Source: Pseudo-nitzschia pungens (taxonomy: Eukaryota; Bacillariophyta; Bacillariophyceae; Bacillariales; Bacillariaceae). Taken from it: 64,000 nt of DNA. The stretch lies in NCBI GenBank assembly GCA_037355855.1, contig CM074758.1, forward strand, positions 1,089,001-1,153,000, read 5' to 3'. The first letter of the stretch is position 1. Each line of letters opens with the position of its first letter. Positions 21,318 through 33,874 of the stretch are shown in pieces. A program made the position numbers and the translations under genes. The notes under the pieces were generated by a model that was given only the letters and a program-made list of their open reading frames with translations, was not told the origin of the DNA and made no database searches.

Positions 21318-23320
21318 ATGCGTTTGGAAAAAGTGCTATGCTGTGCTATGCTATGCATCGTACCGTACTGTTCTACACTGCACGGGAAGGGACTGCACTG
21401 TTCTGCACCGCGCTGAACTGGACTGCACCGCGTTACAACGACGCCATGGGATGGAACACAGCCTTGGCGTTTCGCTCTTTCCTTCGCAACATTGAGATGC
21501 CAAGGAAACCAAGCCTTTGATTCCCCACTTGCCATGGGGCATGTAAAGGTGATGAAAAAGATTTAACCTACCGTTGCTTTTGTCTGTGGATAAAAAGAAT
21601 GCGCAGTCAAATCAATTTTGATGACAACGAAAACCTCTTCGAAAGTAGTAATGATAATGCCAGACTCCTCAGTCGCGAGTTAGTCATGAACGAAAATCCT
21701 GGTATCCTATGGGATACCCCGGCGCCGTCTCGGGTGTACGTCAACTTCGGAGTGCACGTACTCTGTGCTCACATTTGTCTGTACTAGGTCATACACGGTA
21801 TACACTATGTCTATTCTGTAGTGATGGCGGATTGACGAAGCTTTAGGCGAATGTGTGGTATAGCGTGCGCGCGCGTGTGCGCGGTAGCTATCTAGTCACT
21901 AACCCGAACCCTAATCGGGGTGGGACCCCTATGTAGTAGGGGTATGTAGGGTTAGTACAGTGCACAGAGAGTCCTTGCCGGGTGGGCGGGCGGGAGTTTT
22001 GTTGATCCGCTCCCACAGGGAACAGCACTCCTCATTGTCGTCGGCTTGGTGTTGGCCAAGGGACAATGAGGTGAGCAGATGGGGAAGGCATCGTCCCGCA
22101 CCTCCGTGCCCGGTAGCGACTGCGTACCTTGTGCGGGCACCGCATTGTGCCCGTCTACAGTACGCGCGCTGTCGGCCCTCTCGTGACACTTACCTACCTA
22201 CCATTGGGACCTTCCTCACATACGTCGTAGTGCTCGTCACGGCGCGCGCGGCAAGTTCACAGGTGGTGTGCGTGGAGGTGCGGGCGTGTCCCCCACCCGC
22301 ATCCTGCAGTTGCGGTGACCTGTGTCTTGCCCAACAGGATCTACTCACAACGACTTCGTATCTTACGACTACGAACGGGTTCGAGTATTTCCTCGTTCCT
22401 AGAAGTACCATACGGTACCTTGGGCACATACGAGTAACTACTCACACTCATCCTTTGCTGTATTATTGTTGAATAGTCTGTTGGTTATACTTGATTGATG
22501 AGAATGTGGTCAATGATGCTCATAACCTCAAAATGTACGTGTGCTCTACTGTCGATAATAGTATTAACGCATGAATTATTTAGTAAAGAGTGAGGTGTTT
22601 ATTCACTATTACTACTTCGTAGTAACTATTCGGGATTCATCCTCTCAGACACAGCTCGTGTAGCCCCTATCATACTGGTAACCTTACTCCTATGAAGAAC
22701 AAAGTGCAATGCGTCACTTTGTTGAGGAGACATAATAATACTATCATACAGTTTGTACGGTAATCATGTACTCGTTAACTTTTGTACAGGTTAGTGCCCT
22801 CTCCTGCCGTTTACCGTAACCTTACAGTATGTAGAATGAATTAGTAGTAACTAGTAACCTTAGTACAAAATTCCTATCAGCTGTCCCCCGGTTCTTTTGG
22901 ATTGATTCGTTCGAAAGTGTCCTTGGAACACAATCCTGATGATTTAATTCTTCATCGCTGTATTGCGTGTAATTTTTTTCGACTACAAAAAAGTTGGAGG
23001 AGTAATAGTCCATGCTGACAAACTCCCAGCATCAAAAATATCCCTAATGCCGTACATAACTATGTGAGACCAAAATCGGGATCCGACGGTTCTTTCTTGG
23101 TGACGACAATCACGATGAGATTGATTCTTTTAAACTATTCCAATGAAAGAGCCTTAAATGAAATCAACAAACCAAAATGGTACGGTACAAGTAATTCCGT
23201 TGACTTCTAAGTATCATCGTATACTGTATCAAATAATGTCTACCGTGTTCTGGGAAAACAATAAATACATAAGAAAAGGTACGTGTATGCATGCATGATT
23301 GCGATTCAAACTGTTACCAA
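21318..23320. other. spacer with GC-rich structured island
   Basis: No coding gene is supported. From about 21950 to 22340 the sequence is much more GC-rich than its surroundings and contains a perfect 10-bp stem (22030-22039 with 22062-22071). To its right lie AT-rich sequence with several gtaaccttac motifs (near 22679 and 22810) and a single copy of the palindromic repeat also found at 57554. Confidence 0.4.
22862..22895 (+). repeat. half-copy of the TATCAGCTGTCCCC repeat
   Basis: The stretch tacaaaattcctatcagctg and the following tcccccggttctt match either arm of the hairpin repeat at 57554-57648 with few changes. The second arm is absent here. Confidence 0.75.
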
Positions 23321-23328
23321 TTGAATTT
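23321..23328 (+). repeat. target-site duplication, left copy
   Basis: TTGAATTT immediately before the left end of the inverted-repeat element; identical to the right copy at 24070-24077. Confidence 0.9.
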
Positions 23329-24069
23329 CAGGGGTCATAATATAAGAAGGGGTATGCCACGAAGTCTGTCCGTCGCCCGTGTTCGACGTACAAATACTAG
23401 TAAAAAAAAAATGGCACTCCATATTCCATGTGTGGTCCAATTTAGAAAAATTTCCCTCAACCTCAATTTTTTTTTTCCACTTTCACTGCATAACACTAAC
23501 AAAAACTATTACACTTCAATCTATAACAACTCCATCAAAAATTGTAACAAAACAATATTTGAATATTGTATCTAGCCCAATTTTTTACAGGGATTATGAA
23601 TATGTAACTGCTTTTCACTCTAGATGGATGGAAGATAAAGTAATTTATTTGGATGGATGGTCCAAATTTTGGTTCCAAGTGGAAGCTTTTAATTGAATAA
23701 AAATAAAACGGATGACGGACGGACGATCCGATTTTGTATTTTATATTCCAGGTGGAAGGCACAGATCACTGGTAGTTTGAATCAGCAATATCAGACAGCA
23801 GATGGATGTAAACTGAAAAAGGTACTTACTACTTGACTCTCAACTATATACGTGAACTGCATATCAAATTTAAAAGTTGGAGAGTGATTGGAAGTGTACT
23901 TGGTAAGTTGCTTTATCAGGTACACTTTTACTAGTGATATGCAGTAAATTATGAGAAGAAAAAAATTGACTGAGGGAAATTTTTCTATTTTGGACCACAA
24001 ATGGAATATGAATCACCGATTTTTAGCGATCGTGGCATACTCGTACCCCTTCTTATATTATGACCCCTG
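23329..24069. mobile_element. non-autonomous hAT-like DNA transposon (MITE type), 741 bp
   Basis: The left end reads CAGGGGTCATAATATAAGAA and continues GGGGTA. The right end, read on the other strand, begins with the same 26 bases. The inverted repeats continue imperfectly inward for about 150 bases, sharing TATGCCACGA, CATATTCCAT, GTGGTCCAA and AGAAAAATTTCCCTCA. Both sides are flanked by the same 8 bases, TTGAATTT, as expected for hAT-family transposition (8-bp duplications, ends often starting CAGGG). No transposase frame is present, so it would need a helper element. The identical duplications point to fairly recent insertion. Confidence 0.85.
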
Positions 24070-24077
24070 TTGAATTT
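24070..24077 (+). repeat. target-site duplication, right copy
   Basis: TTGAATTT immediately after the right end of the element; perfect match to 23321-23328. Confidence 0.9.
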
Positions 24078-25548
24078 CTGTTCGATCGATGGGTTTCGTT
24101 TGGTCGAAATCGATCAGAACTCATAATTTACGGTACTTTCTGCTTCCGCCAAGAAATTATCGCTTTGGTTGATGAGACAACAGCGAAGATCTCTTCGAAG
24201 TATTGCCGTTCGCTTAAAATTAGGTCCATCCCAAAATACACTGTGTTGCATCCAGCAATAGGAAGATAGGCGAACAAGAAATAGAAAACCATTCCTACAA
24301 GTGATTTCAATCAAGTCCACTCATACGAGCAGCTCTTACGGCAGGTTCGACGGTAACGGAAATAGCACTAAAGTTTCGAACCATGACTGAAGACTGGCGG
24401 CCTTACCTTGCACTGGGAAAACTTGCGGCGTTTCTTCTATTCGAAACCATCCAGGAGCGATTAGAGGAGCATTCCAACTGTTGCCACCCCTATAGGGAAG
24501 TAAAATCGGGCACGGCATCAAGACATTGTTCCGACATGCTTACTGCTATTATTCTCATGTGAAGTTGGGTCAGTTGGTTCGTTGGTGGGTGGATTTTTTT
24601 TCACTCTTTAGCAACGCGATACGGGAGAACAAAAGGATGGAGCGTTCCATCATCGATGAGATGAAAGCCATGGGACGAACATCTTTGTTCCACACTACAA
24701 TATTACAATGCAGTCCAGATCTGAAAGCACCAAGAATCGTGCAGGTGGCTGCGACTGTAACTGATGAATGGATCAATGTCAGACCGAAAACGGACACTTT
24801 CTATACAGTATTCTAACGTAGAAAATCCGAACGAAACAATTTTGCTTTCATTGTGATACTACATGTAGTTGTGTAATAGTTGTCATAGAGACTAACGGGA
24901 TCAAATGCACTGCGGGAGTAGAAAGATCATGCGTTTTTCGCGGATCATGATTTGTGGTTCATGTGTTCGCGACATGCGGACCAATCCACGCGAGATCACG
25001 GGTTGTTTTTTTTGTGCTTCATTTGTAGCTCTTTGGTACTAGTTCGTGGAGGACATAGGGAGTGCTTCGTGTTAAGTTGATTCTAAGGATATTAGCGTTA
25101 TTCAATAATCTCGTCTTCGCCAAACAAGTCATTATGCTGTCACAGTTGTGGACGTTGCACCAGGTGCCGCAAGGAAGCACGGGGAGGCATCTCAACCTCG
25201 GAAATAGGAGGATGCATGAAAAATTGTTACCAATGAAACCAGTTGCCAATGAGACTTTCGTTCATCGATACCATTCCGTTCCATCCAATTGGACTGTTTG
25301 GCGGGATGCTATCGGGCGGATGTGTTCTCAGCAGAAGACAGTTGAGGTTGCTTCGGTGTGAGCCGAAGCACGGGATTTGTACCTTTGCAACGTTCATGGA
25401 ATCCGAACAAACTCACAGCCAGACGACATCGAAGAAGATTCCCCACACTCTCTCGCATTCTCGGTCATGGATGGAGTGCGTCCGATGCGACAGGTTCGAG
25501 GTCTGCGCACAGCACCGGGCTGCTCTTGATTCGTTTCGCTTCGTTCTC
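24078..25548. other. spacer
   Basis: Several short frames occur, the best being a hydrophobic-start frame on the minus strand at 24128-24310 that lacks an ATG. None has a recognisable domain. I see no supported gene. The 3' end of the CCDC25-like gene borders it on the right. Confidence 0.4.
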
Positions 25549-26760
25549 TCAAAAGAAGTCATCCTCGTACTCCTCGGCGGCCGTCGAATCTGCTGTAGCT
25601 TGCACGTCTTTTGTGGAGGTCATCTTGTGGGCATTGTCCACGTGCAGCCGATCGTACGACTTCATGTGCTTGTCGGCCTGTTGCTCGAGATATGCCTTTT
25701 TCTTGGCCTTTTGCTCCCGCCGGTTGTGTTCCTTCTTCTGGCGCTGGAATTTCCTTGAGGCGACGCTCCTGGCTCTTGCTCAGGGTTTCCTCGACGCGAT
25801 CCAGCTGTTCCGTTCGGGTCTTCTCGAGTTTCTTGACACGGAAGTTGTCTTTTTTGACGCGGATCCTGCGAACGTTGTCGGGTCGATGGTAGCCAACCTG
25901 GCCATCGGCCATCCCGTGGGTCTTTTTCAGGTTCTTCCATCGAGTGTAGACCACGCTCACCTCGCTTTTCTGCGCGTGTGAGGAAGATGCGTTTGGGTTT
26001 GGGTTTCGGATTCGGCCATCGGTGGCGCAACCGTGCGAACGATGGAATTGGAGAATCGAAAAACGCGAAAGCTGTGTCAGTCACAAGTAGTTGTTGCCAC
26101 TGCAAGAAGATCAACCAACCGATGCAATCGACTGCCAAAGGCTCGTGATGTCGAGCACTGCACTGCACTGCACTGCACTAATGAATCCCTCGAAGCTCAG
26201 ATAAACCCCTTAATGTGAATTTGCTCGAAAGCATTGATCGTCACAAAAGACAACAAAGTTGTTCCGGTCACAAAGTTATCGTCACGGCTTGATGCCAATC
26301 GCATCCGGACCCAGCGGTATCTCCAACGACCTCATCACTCCCAATCTTTCTCGCACCGTCTTCGGTTTGCGAAAACCAAACAAACGCAGCACCGATTCTT
26401 GGCAAGCAAGCAAGCAGGCAGGCACTAACGAAAGAACGAACGAACGAACGAACGAACGAAGAGACCAACAGACCGACTAACCTTGCATCCGGCGATGGAA
26501 TTGGCCTTGACCATTGTCGCACAATCCAGTATTGCTTCCTCCGGTATGTCGTCCATCGTCATTCCCGGCTTCATTCGAAAATAGACGTGGGCCGACGACA
26601 AATCGTCGACGTGAAACCAAACATCTTCCGGATGGCCATACTTGATCAGGAGCTCGTTCTCGCATTGATTCTTTCCCATGTACAAATCAAACGTTTGGAA
26701 CTCGGGGTACTGCTCGGTCGATGAGGCCGATTCGTATTCGGCAGTGAAATAGTACACCAT
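25549..26760 (-). CDS. CCDC25-like protein (NFACT-R domain), two exons, one frame break
   Basis: Exon 1 (26482-26760) starts MVYYFTAEY and contains [20 protein letters not shown] and [15 protein letters not shown], near-diagnostic for the CCDC25/NFACT-R family. A 512-bp intron (25970-26481, donor GTTAGT, acceptor gcgcag) leads to exon 2 with [14 protein letters not shown] and GQVGYHR at exactly the spacing of CCDC25. The frame then breaks at the TTT at 25750-25752 (plus strand). Removing one base continues as [20 protein letters not shown] and ends YEDDFF at the stop 25549-25551, giving about 232 residues against roughly 208 in animals. NFACT-R domains are predicted to bind nucleic acid; human CCDC25 is described as a DNA sensor, but its plant and algal role is unclear. 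Confidence 0.8.
26434..26460. repeat. (GAAC)n microsatellite in intron
   Basis: Nearly seven copies of gaac inside the intron of the CCDC25-like gene, preceded at 26401-26423 by a gcaa/ggca tetramer run. Confidence 0.9.
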
Positions 26761-27165
26761 GATCGATCTTGATTCGCGATGGGGGAACTCTACCGGTACA
26801 AGTGATCTTACGCTATTCCGTAAGGTTAGTGATTGGTTGCAGTTGATTGCAGTTTGTTGCGAGTCGCGAGTTGCGAGTAAGGTTTGCTCGGATGGATAGA
26901 ATCTGGAGTTTTGGATCGTTGGTTGTTGGGTGTCGGACGATGTGATCAACAGTGAACGGAATGCTGGGGCTTTTGGCGGGTGTTTCATGGCATCAAATCA
27001 ATGCAGTAGGAGGATTCAACTACCGACGTCTGACCGCCAAACAGCACGGTGCCAATCCAGAGCATTCCACGTGTAAATAAAAAGTAGAAGGAACAGTAGT
27101 TACGAAGTAAGATTACGTAGTAGATTGGTAAGGTTAACCTTACGGTCACAAAGGCTGTAACGTAA

Positions 27166-27430
27166 GATCATCTTTTCTTCATCATATTACCGTAACCTTA
27201 TCGGTAAGGTTACTACTATTATTACGTAGTTAATTGTAATTACAAATACTGTAATTAAAATTATTGTTGTCATTTCAGTAACCTTGCGTGACGATGACAT
27301 CTTTGCTTCATCATATTACCGTACAACTATTATTATTATTTACAGTAACTTACTTTATTGTACCGGTACAAATACTGTAATTATCCTTATTGTTGTCAGT
27401 TCAGCAGTAACCTTGCGTGAAGATGAAAAC
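27166..27430 (+). repeat. imperfect two-copy duplication, about 130-bp unit
   Basis: Copy 1 (27166-27296) and copy 2 (27297-27430) share, in order, cttcatcatattaccgta, acaaatactgtaatta, ttattgttgtca and cagtaaccttgcgtga. Confidence 0.75.
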
Positions 27431-29760
27431 TTTTAAATCATCACTACTGAATGCGAAGTACTTTTTTTAGTTTGCATTCACTATGTTATGAATGATCGGA
27501 TTTGCCAGTTGTTACATTGTATCTGCTGTTTCTAAGAACTTCTTCCTCACTGTTGCTGTCGTCATATCATAATGCCTGTACTTGTTCTTCTTGGCATTTT
27601 GCACTTTTCGCTCAGAACTTGTAGAACCAGCAGCAAGAACCCAATTCCGGACGGTATGAAAATCACAAGACGCTCTTGCAATTTGATCTCTGACGTCGTC
27701 TTGCCTGTTGATGGACAATCAATATGAACAAAATTTCAGCAGACGCGAATGATGACCCTCACCCGAAATCGCATGTAGTACGGTAGTACTATTCGCATTG
27801 CCCGCGAATGGTTAGGACCTGCTAGTAGTACGATACAATTTGTTTCTTTGTCTACCTCCTACTACACGTAGTTAGTACGTGCAGCACCTAATGGGCGTCC
27901 GATCCATTGCCTTTTCGGCGACCGATCCGACGCATGCGACGGTCCGTGGAATCTGGTTTGCCACCAGCCATACCACTCTCGCGCACAAGCCAGCAACGCA
28001 ACGCCACGCAAAATTGCCAGACACGCAACGTTTGGGACATGGGAACCGCCCCAAACTCAATGAATGCGTTTGTATGTGTGTGTGTGTTTTGTGTTTGTGT
28101 GCGTCTATTCCGCCACCCGTTCCCGTAGCGTCGCAAGGAACGAATTGCATCGCGCGGAAGCACGGACGATAAATTCATTCCCACCTCGATTGCTTCCGAC
28201 GGTACGGTCGTCGGCACGAACGGTTCGGAATCCCTCCCTTTCCCACGCGCTCCATCGCTGCCGGCGACGTTTCATTGCAGCGCCAGAACCTCTCGCACAG
28301 GAGAACATTGTGTGACTTCCCATCCCATCCCATTTCATTTCATTTCGTCGACGACACCGCTTGACCCGTTGAGCTCATTCGATTACGATTGCGAGGCCCT
28401 CGACTCAGTTGATGCACAATACTGAACCAAACGAAGCAAGAGGAAAAAAGAAAGGTGTCAACGAAACGAAAACCGTGAGATGGGCATCGGGTCCAAATCG
28501 CGGATCGGAGAAATACCATACTCCCCCGAACGGGTAGGAACTGTAGGGCTGGGCAGGGCAGGCACACACAGTCATCCACAATGAATGAATCCATTTTAAA
28601 GTGAACGAACCCATCGATTGCCCCCGAGAACAATTGACGTCGGTTAGATGAATGGAATTATGTTCTTCGGTCACGAATGTTCCGAGAATGAGATTCGAAT
28701 AATGTTTATCCTCATTGTCCAACGTTCTCTTTGGGGGGTGCTATGTCATGTGACGTCATGTCACGTCATGTCGTGTCTTGACGTGCCGTGCCGGAATACA
28801 TACAATACTGCAAAACGGACTCGCTTGTGAAAGCATAATATTCCTGATTGATTCCTTTTATCCCGAACTGAGTTGCATTACATGCATTGAATTGAACCAC
28901 AGAATGCTATGATGTTGTGTGTACGTACCGGTACCGGTATCATTTCGATCGTTCTGGCACCGTCCAAGAAGGAACCTTAGTTGATGGAACTCAAGGAACC
29001 TTTTTGGATGGAATTATGATGAACAGAGATGGACGACGGAGGAATGATGAATGATGAATGATGAATGATGATGGATCGGTCGGTGATTTTGTTGTTGTTG
29101 AATGGCCCTGCGTCCTGCCAACTTCGTTCGTACTAAAAATACAAGTAGTAGAATGTAAACTACGGTACTGTTACGTACACGTACAGTAACGTTACGGTAT
29201 GTACCGCCCGGCATGGGTCATAGGGGAACGGCTGTCAAGCCCAGTGCATTCATGGCGATGGACAGACGTTTTCAATTCATACCTACCTATCGTAGTCCAA
29301 TTAGATATGATTGTATAGTATTATTTCTATCATGATGATGTTGTGATGTTGTGATCGATGCCATTGGTTTGACGGTTGGAGTTTTTGAAATATGACGTTA
29401 CATTTAACGGCAATGAAGACTATCATCTAAAGCCATTTTGCCGAAGTGTGGTGCAATTGGTTCACAAAACAAGCAAGACCGACAACGGTATTCCAAAAAA
29501 TTCAAAAAAAAAATTTGCTCACGAAAAGAATTCTTGTACAAAGAAACTTTATGGTAACCGCTTTTGGCAATCATACTCCGTACATACCGTACCCTTTCGA
29601 TACGATACGACACGATCACGAGCATCGGTTGGGAGAGTATCCTGCGAGGAGTCCACCAACACCACTATCATCGTCCACCAGGATTACTTTTGTTTCGCGT
29701 GAGGGAACGAACAATTACGGTACTGAACGACGCACCCAACCTGTCAACAAAGCAACGAAT

Positions 29761-29830
29761 AATCGTCAATCATCAATCGTCAATCGTCAACCGTCAATTG
29801 TCAATCGTCAATCGTCAATCGTCAATCAAT
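29761..29830 (+). repeat. heptamer tandem repeat (TCGTCAA)n
   Basis: About nine slightly varied copies of tcgtcaa end 30 bases before the kinesin ATG, so they are probably in the 5' leader. Confidence 0.9.
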
Positions 29831-29859
29831 CAGTAGTAGTGTGAGCCAGGCATTCCACG

Positions 29860-30868
29860 ATGGTGTCTCCCTCGCTGTCGACGTCGTTTTCTTCTTCCGC
29901 CTCGTCCTTGTCCACCTCCAAGGAAGGCCCGCGGCGTCCAACCTCCCCCGCGGCCACTTCCTCGGTGCAGGTCGTGGTGCGGGTCCGTCCCCTGAACGAG
30001 AGAGAAAAGAAACACGGAACCCTTCCGGTTGTCAGCGCCAGCACCTCCGACAAGACCGTGACGGTCATCAAGGGAAGCGGATCCCGCCAGATCAAATCGT
30101 CGTACAGGTTCGACAACGTCTTCACGTCCTTTTCGACACAGGAGGACGTCTTTGAAGCCACCCTGCAACCGATCATCAAGGACGTTTTGATGGGATACGA
30201 GAGCACCGTCTTTGCCTACGGACAAACGGGAACGGGAAAAACACACACCATGGAGGGCGATCTGACGCAGCCCGATCAACACGGGGTGATTCCGAGGTCG
30301 GCGGCCGCGATTTTCGACGCGCTGAAAAAGAACCCCGAGTATATCCGCTCGAGCGTGTCGTGCAGCTTGCTGGAAATCTACAACGAAGAACTCTCCGATC
30401 TGCTCGCCGGCAACCACAACAACCACAAACAATCAAAGGGAGGAGCGACCAAAAGCGCAACCGCTGCCACAAAACTGGCCATCATGGAGGGGGAAAACGG
30501 GCCGTTCTGCCGGGGCTTGTCCGAAACCAAAGTCACCTCCGCCTCGGATTTGCTCGAGCTGATGCAGATTGCACACCGACAGCGCCAAACGGGAGAAACC
30601 GACATGAACAAGGAATCCTCGCGATCGCACTGCATCTTCACACTCAAGGTGGAGGCCAAGCGCCAGCTCGTCGACGGCTCGATACTGGAGGTAGCCGGGA
30701 AGCTCCACTGCGTCGATCTGGCCGGGAGCGAGTGCGCCAAGTCGTGTGGGAATGCCGGCAAGCAACAAGCGGCACGGGAAAGGGAACGAATGAACATCAA
30801 CAGGTCCTTGCTGACCCTGGGACGGGTCGTCAAGCTCCTCAAGGAAAAGAGCCAGGGGAACACCGGGA

Positions 30869-30901
<33 letters not shown>

Positions 30902-33874
30902 ATGTTCGAATCCCATACAGGTACGATACGATGCGCACGAGCGAAGGAACAACACGGATGGAATCCATATTGTACGGTCTCATCGTTTGCGTGTCCTCTC
31001 TCCTCACTCTTGATTGATTTCTCGACCCACCAATGACTGCACAGAGATTCGAAACTCACACGAATCTTACAGGAAAGCCTCGGAGGAAGATGCAAGACGT
31101 GTTTGATCGCTACGATCTCGCCTTCCGTCACGGCGATCGAGGAATCCATGTCGACGCTGAATTACGCACAAGCCGCCAACGGGATCGTTAACAAACCGGT
31201 CACGACCTCCCTCATGAGTGTCGGATCGTCGTCGTCGTCGTTGTCGGGCAGCAGCAGCAATAGCAGCGGCGCATTCTCGTTCGACACAAAGTCCGCGGAG
31301 GGGACGGCGGGCGGGACCGCAGCGGGAGTATCCGTAGAACACTGGCACGAAATGGAATGCCGCCTCGAATACATGCAGTCGCAGGTCGACGAAGCCCAAC
31401 AGGCACTGGCGCGAAAGCACATCCAGCAACAAGAATTGGTAGAACGGGCCGAACAAGCCGAATTTGCGAGACAGCTGGCCGAGCGAAACTTTGAAAAGGC
31501 CACGCACGAAATCACGATCCTCGAACACAGGTTGGGAGACACGGAAGAACAACTCGAGGAACACAAGCGGTTGCTTCGCGAGACAAAAGCCGTTCTGGAA
31601 GCCACGCAACAAACCGAAGTCTCGCTGACCAGGGAAGCCACAGCCTTGATACAAGTCCTGACAACGACCATCAGCGATGGCGATCGCATGCACAACGAGT
31701 TGGTCTCCAAGAGAAAGGAAGAAATCGATCGCAAGACCGCAACCAAACACTATCAAGCAAACCAGATATCGTTGCTCCACGAGTTGCGAAAGAATCTCGA
31801 AGAAATCCACAAAGCCCAGCGGAAACACCGTATACATCTCGAAACGACAAGGAACGAGCGCAACTCGAGGGAACTGGAATTCCTCAAGGAGCATTCTCTC
31901 GCGGTCGAACAAATGAGAAATGAATGCGTAACCGAGATCCAAGCATGGCGAGAGTCGACCCGACACGAACTCTTGCCAACCGTTCAGAGACTGATCGCCT
32001 CATCGAACGAAAAAATGAATAAATTGGCTGCGATTTTGAAGGACGGAGACGGGTGTCTCCAAAAGAATTGCCAATCGATCCTCGATCGATTGACCTCGAA
32101 CACCAATCGCATTGCCGAACTGGAAACCGAGTATCGTTCCTCGTCGGAACGCATTCTCGATACCCTTGACACCCAGCTGCGAGCCTCAAAGGAAAATCTT
32201 TCTTTGGCCGTTGCGGAGATCAGTGCTGCTCTGCAAGATGCGAAGGCCAACCGACAACTGCAACGAGTGCATTTGAACAAATCAATCGCGGATTTTCGAA
32301 ACCGCAGCCGCAGTTCCGTCGACGAAATGGGATCTCTAGCATCGTCTCATACAACAGTGCTCAACGACTCTGTACGAGAGATCAAGGACGGGCAAGAACA
32401 GCGGTCGAATATTCTGGATTCGATCTCGAATATGGATGAATACCTAGCTTCGAAAAACAATGACTATGCCAGGAAACTCGAAAAACAAAGCTCCGTTCTG
32501 AAACAGCAACACGAGACCTTTGTTGCATCACACCAAAAACAGCAGCAAATGAATCAGTTACTAGTCACAAAAGTCATGAGCGGCATTCAATCACTCATCG
32601 AGAACGAAATCCAGTCCATGAATCGATTTCAATCTGAAACCTACGATTCGTTCCTTGCCACGAACGGGGAAAGCAAATCGTGCAACGATGTCCTCCATCA
32701 AACCACCTCGGACGTCTTTGGGCAACTCGGTCAAGCCAACACACAACTGAAGATCGACGTCGGACAAGACTTTGACAAACAGAAACAACTCGGTGAAACT
32801 CTGGAGCAAGAATCTTCCAAATTTGATGCCAGCATGAATGCCGCACTCGAAGGACTTTGCAAGCCTCTTGATGCATTTGTTCAGGACTCGAAGGACGCCC
32901 TGCAAACACACGACACGGAAGATCTGACTGCTACCAACTCGATCATTGAGAAGGCAAGGACACAAATCGAAACCGCAACCCATCAACTAGCATCCAGTAC
33001 CCAACAAGCGGCGGAGCAGGGCATGTCCGAACTCCAAGCATCTTCAGCACAAGGATGGAGCTACGTCCGGGAAGAAGTGATCCAGCCGCTTCGAAACGAT
33101 CTCGCCGAACGAATCCAAGCTCCTCAGAGCTCGGTGCATGCGAACGCTCAAAAGGAACTAACTGCCATCGAAGAGAAACTCGATTGCGGCGAGAAGGCAG
33201 TCGAGGAGCAGGTTTCGAAGGGACTCGAATACGCCTCCTCGCTTGAACAATGTTTGGAGGTTGGCGTGGACGAAACATTTACTGCGAGCATTAAACAGCA
33301 CCGTGATCACATCGAGGAATCCAAATGGTTTGAAACGATTTTGCAAGAACAGAACGAACTCGTTGATAACTTTGTTTCGAGTTCAACGCATCTTGTATCC
33401 TCGTGTTCCAATCAAGTGGATGGACTTGCCCACGACGTTCACCGCGTAGATGAGGAACCCGCCAACATTCCAGAGCGCAATGTACCAGTTTATTCGGAGG
33501 AACTCACATCGACAAACGATCCACGAGTCATTTTGCTGGAAGCAGGACTTTGCGACGACGACGATGACGAAAACGACCAGGAAAATTGCGAAAATTACGA
33601 AGCAGCATCCGCGACGAGTAGAAAGATCGCTAGTAATGGAGGTGGCCGCAATAAGTTTTCTTCCGCCTTCCACCAGAAGTCAGTTGTGTTGAAGGATCGG
33701 TCTTCCACCGCAAACTCTACACCATCATCAACAAACCGAATAAAGAACACTGTAATGAATACGAATGACTCTCCCCCGCTGAAGCGCGTCGCTGCAGACA
33801 CCGGCAACACAAAAACGAACTTTTCGAACGGTCTCCGAAAGAGAAGCAAGCGTTCCAAGGCCGCACAAAAATAA
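29860..33874 (+). CDS. kinesin-5 family motor (Eg5/BimC type), two exons
   Basis: Exons 29860-30920 and 31045-33874 join across a 124-bp intron (donor GTACGA, acceptor gcacag) to give 1,296 residues and recreate the invariant block [18 protein letters not shown]. The motor head shows [12 protein letters not shown], the P-loop [15 protein letters not shown], switch [12 protein letters not shown], switch II VDLAGSE, and [20 protein letters not shown] before the neck. The rest is long heptad-rich coiled coil (for example [20 protein letters not shown]) and a basic tail, the plan of a kinesin-5 that crosslinks and slides spindle microtubules as a tetramer. A poly-Ser run encoded by AGC repeats sits in loop 12, directly before the intron. 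A clear BimC box was not found in the tail, so the subfamily is likely rather than certain. Confidence 0.9.

Larger units (their letters stand above)
26761..29859. other. 3.1-kb spacer
   Basis: No supported gene. The promoter of the CCDC25-like gene, with gtaaggttag about 60 bp from its ATG, is at the left. A two-copy imperfect duplication occupies 27166-27430. Low-complexity tracts occur at 28318-28350 (ccatc/catttc units), 28740-28780 (gtcatgtgac-like units) and 29038-29072 (gaat/gat units). The right end is the kinesin promoter and leader. Confidence 0.45.

Noticed and set aside
21895..21960. Telomere-like aaccctaa and gtagggttag sequences
   Set aside because: Only isolated single units in opposite orientation, no array; probably part of a small inverted repeat.
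30901..31017. Kinesin ending at the stop near 31015
   Set aside because: The last codons after IPYR are intron; the next exon restores the invariant DSKLTRIL block and the long tail.
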